Shown here one piece after another: positions 62,017 to 64,000 of a stretch of DNA of 64,000 nucleotides. The position numbers were made by a program, and so were the translations under genes. The stretch covers positions 1 to 64,000 of the forward strand of contig CABJAE010000009.1 of the NCBI GenBank assembly GCA_902363535.1. The letters run 5' to 3'. The notes under the pieces were generated by a model. The model searched no databases and had not been told where the DNA came from. It worked only from the letters and a program-made list of their open reading frames with translations. This DNA comes from Peptoniphilaceae bacterium. GTDB lineage: Bacteria; Bacillota; Clostridia; Tissierellales; Peptoniphilaceae. Each line of letters begins with the position of its first letter. Positions within the stretch are counted from its first letter, which is position 1.

Positions 62017-62889
62017 TCACAGCTTTTTGATGTCGTCGTATATTTCCGGGTCCACGCCGTGGATGCGCTCCACGTGGGCCAGCACGTCGCCGATAAAGGG
62101 AATGTCTTCGCCGAAGTATTTCCCCGTAATGGCTTCGATTTCTTTTGCGATGGCGGCCTCTTCTTCCGGTGTTTTCGCCGATCGCACCCGCTTGTAGGCT
62201 TCGTAAAGGTAGCGGGAGTCCCGTTTTTTCCGCGCCTTTTGATTCAGAATCAAGGTATATACCACGGCGATGGCGAGGATGAGGGCGTAGAGAATGATCC
62301 AAAAGGGCGTCTTAAAGCCCGCGTCCACGGCGCCGTAGAGTTTCAGGGTGCCGAAGAGGAGAAAGAGAAAGGCCGCAAAGTAATTCAGCGTCACTTGGGG
62401 AATTTTCTTTCCCACGTATTTCCCCACGAGGATGCCGAAGAGGGAGACGAGAATCATGGAGGAGACGGTAGCGAGAAAAATCACCGCCGGCCGCTCGCTG
62501 TTCATGGCCAGGGTCATGGCCATGAGTTGGGTCTTGTCGCCCAGCTCGCCGACGAAAAAGGCGGAGGCCACGGTGAGCACCGGCCCCATGGAGGAGGCCT
62601 TCACCGCTTCTTCTTCCTCTTCGTCGTAATCCATCTTCAGAGCCGAGAGGCCGAAGAATAAAAACAGAATGCCGGCGATGATCTGCAAAAAGGTGAGGTT
62701 GTTGAAGACGCCGGCGATTAAGACGGCAGCCAAGATGGCCAGACCGTGGTTTAATCCGATCCCCAAGCTCACCCCACTCAGCACCGTTCGCGTAGGGGAA
62801 GTGGTGGCGAAGGCCAGGGCCAAGAATTGCGACTTGTCTCCCATCTCGCCGATAAATACCATGACAAAGGCTTCGATGAATTCACGCAA
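62017..62889 (-). CDS. GDT1/TMEM165 (UPF0016) family cation transporter
   Basis: 290 residues. Two homologous membrane halves carry the family motif E-x-G-D-(K/R)-(S/T): VFIGEMGDKSQFLALAF at residues 10-26 and FFVGELGDKTQLMAMTL at about 111-127. The family moves Mn2+/Ca2+ in exchange for protons. The C-terminal tail (about 225-290) is an extra soluble segment (KRVRSAKTPEEEAAIAKE) not usual in short homologues. The start is TTG at 62889 with AAAGGGA upstream. Mn2+ handling would suit the Mn-dependent pyrophosphatase, though this link is only suggestive. Confidence 0.88.
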   Translation of the reverse strand: MREFIEAFVMVFIGEMGDKSQFLALAFATTSPTRTVLSGVSLGIGLNHGLAILAAVLIAGVFNNLTFLQIIAGILFLFFGLSALKMDYDEEEEEAVKASSMGPVLTVASAFFVGELGDKTQLMAMTLAMNSERPAVIFLATVSSMILVSLFGILVGKYVGKKIPQVTLNYFAAFLFLLFGTLKLYGAVDAGFKTPFWIILYALILAIAVVYTLILNQKARKKRDSRYLYEAYKRVRSAKTPEEEAAIAKEIEAITGKYFGEDIPFIGDVLAHVERIHGVDPEIYDDIKKL

Positions 62890-62919
62890 AATAATGCTTC
62901 CCTTTCGTATTTCCGAAAC

Positions 62920-64000
62920 TTACTCTCCTTCTTTCTCCCGAACCAAAACGCACAGGGAGATTCCCGCATCCGGATCCACTTCCCCTTGGGCGGAGAAAAA
63001 CACCGTGCCCGTAATGTAGATCTTGTAAGCGCAGCGGTTCCTTTCCCCTTCCATGGTTAGGTCCTCGGGCTCGATCTCGCCCTTGGTTTGGCGCAAGATG
63101 CGGATCTTCTCGCGCACAGCTTTCAGATCCACGTTCACGGAATCCTCGTCGTTTAGATGTACGGTGACGCTACCGCGGATCCGCTCGGTCTTCAAGCCCG
63201 AGGTAGCTTCCGGTTCCCCGACGCCGTAGGTGTCGATAAAGTAGGCCTTGTCGTAGCCCGAAATGTCTACGCCTTCTCCCATATCCATGGCGTAATTTAG
63301 ATCCGTCACCGGCCCGGCGTTATCCGGCGTAAAGCCGTAGATGCGCTCCATGGCCTCCGAGGAATTGGCGTCCCGCAAATAGGCCACATGGGACACGTCG
63401 TGGTGACGGGTCAGGTACTCGACGATTTCCTGAATCTCCCGCTTTTCCTTCACGGAAAGATTCCCGGAAGGCACCACTTCCCCGCCCTTTAACATGTGAT
63501 TGGCGACGAGGATGCGGTCCAGGCGCTTTTTCTGGGAGCGAAAGGCCACGCTGTCGGCGCTGATGGGCCCGCCGAAGACGGAGACCAAGAGCACGGCCAC
63601 CAAGGTCATGGGGAGGATCATGTGCAGCTCCCGCTTCTGAACGATGAAGTGGACCATGGCGAAGGCCACCCACAGGCCCAGGGCAAAAATCATGTAGCGA
63701 TTTTCCGTGAGGCCGTATTGATGCACCCGCAAAAACCAGGCGTAGTACATGAGGCCCAGAAGAGGCAGGGCCGCCGGAGGCATGGCTTTTCTGAAGTAGT
63801 AGGCGCCGGTGCGGTCCCGGTTGTGGTCTACCATAAAGAGCACGAAGACGGCCAGGGCCATGGGCCAAAGGATGAGGTTCACGACGCTGGTGGTGGGCAG
63901 TTCGTGCAAAAACAGAATCTTCGCCATGTACAGGTAAAGGAGCAGGACGTAAAGGCCCAGAACCGGCGCGAGAATATTGTTAAACAAATTGTTGATCACG
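62920..64000 (-). CDS. DUF4153-family membrane protein, partial at the right edge
   Basis: At least 360 residues are visible; the 5' end lies outside the window, and the in-frame GTG at 63999 is probably internal. The visible N-terminal part has about five helices (LGLYVLLLYLYMAKILF, LILWPMALAVFVLFMV, ALPLLGLMYYAWFL, YMIFALGLWVAFAMVHFIV, ILPMTLVAVLLVSVFGGP). The ISADSVAFRSQKKRLDRIL segment after the last helix is typical of DUF4153 proteins. A C-terminal soluble domain of about 200 residues follows. Function is not known. It ends 30 bases before the GDT1-type gene on the same strand. Confidence 0.75.
   Translation of the reverse strand, partial: VINNLFNNILAPVLGLYVLLLYLYMAKILFLHELPTTSVVNLILWPMALAVFVLFMVDHNRDRTGAYYFRKAMPPAALPLLGLMYYAWFLRVHQYGLTENRYMIFALGLWVAFAMVHFIVQKRELHMILPMTLVAVLLVSVFGGPISADSVAFRSQKKRLDRILVANHMLKGGEVVPSGNLSVKEKREIQEIVEYLTRHHDVSHVAYLRDANSSEAMERIYGFTPDNAGPVTDLNYAMDMGEGVDISGYDKAYFIDTYGVGEPEATSGLKTERIRGSVTVHLNDEDSVNVDLKAVREKIRILRQTKGEIEPEDLTMEGERNRCAYKIYITGTVFFSAQGEVDPDAGISLCVLVREKEGE

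Overview
The window looks like the chromosome of an anaerobic, fermentative Firmicute with a moderately high G+C content. It carries a thiolase-crotonase-hydroxybutyryl-CoA dehydrogenase set, a Bcd-like acyl-CoA dehydrogenase, lactate dehydrogenase, Rex, a flavodiiron protein, GlgC/GlgD-type glycogen synthesis, class III fructose-bisphosphatase, a CBS-type family II pyrophosphatase and surface proteins with SLH repeats. My best guess is a Tissierellia/Peptoniphilaceae-like clostridium; this is inference from gene content, not a proven placement. Most genes lie on the minus strand, and Shine-Dalgarno sites (GGAGG-type) are strong throughout.

Layout. 1-2203: A/T-rich adhesin with CnaB-type repeats, interrupted by one nonsense codon and running off the left edge. 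2204-3626: complete IS3/IS150-family insertion sequence. 3.7-6.7 kb: thl-crt-hbd operon. 7-14 kb: tRNA-Gly(CCC), apt, fbp, a DEAD-box helicase and an xpaC-telA pair. 13.9-17.4 kb: an accessory patch with relics of insertion-sequence ends, two duplicated membrane HTH regulators, a secreted SLH-like protein and a decayed LTA-synthase-type gene that has lost its catalytic core. 17.5-24.8 kb: DUF554, an OGG-type glycosylase, rex, an ABC-F ATPase and the t6A/ribosome-maturation cluster tsaE-tsaB-rimI-tsaD. Between the ABC-F gene and tsaD is a 535-bp gap holding a dense array of DnaA-box-like 9-mers. 25-29.8 kb: a 1533-residue SLH/leucine-rich-repeat surface protein whose putative promoter has eight C in a row between -35 and -10. 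29.9-45 kb: htrA, a nitroreductase, xpt, pdxR/pdxS, a giant 2-hydroxyacyl-CoA dehydratase-activase-like protein, and a TVP38 / small alarmone synthetase / radical SAM / HdeD group, then the pyrophosphatase. 45-50 kb: a flavodiiron protein behind an acyl-CoA dehydrogenase fused to an ETF-alpha FAD domain and a rubredoxin, then ldh. 50-62 kb: nine tightly coupled genes trmN6-rsmI-nurA-herA-glgB-glgC-glgD-glgA-pulA. 62-64 kb: a GDT1-type transporter and a partial DUF4153 membrane protein.

How it fits together. Thl-Crt-Hbd make crotonyl-CoA from acetyl-CoA. The only acyl-CoA dehydrogenase here is the triple fusion, which sits in an operon with the flavodiiron protein that normally takes electrons from rubredoxin. 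This suggests an electron path from acyl-CoA or ETF flavin through rubredoxin to oxygen. Rex, ldh and the glycogen genes complete a picture of redox- and storage-balanced sugar fermentation. The parts most worth a second look are the fusion/flavodiiron pair, the DnaA-box cluster, the homopolymeric-C promoter, and the HerA-NurA pair embedded in the glycogen operon.
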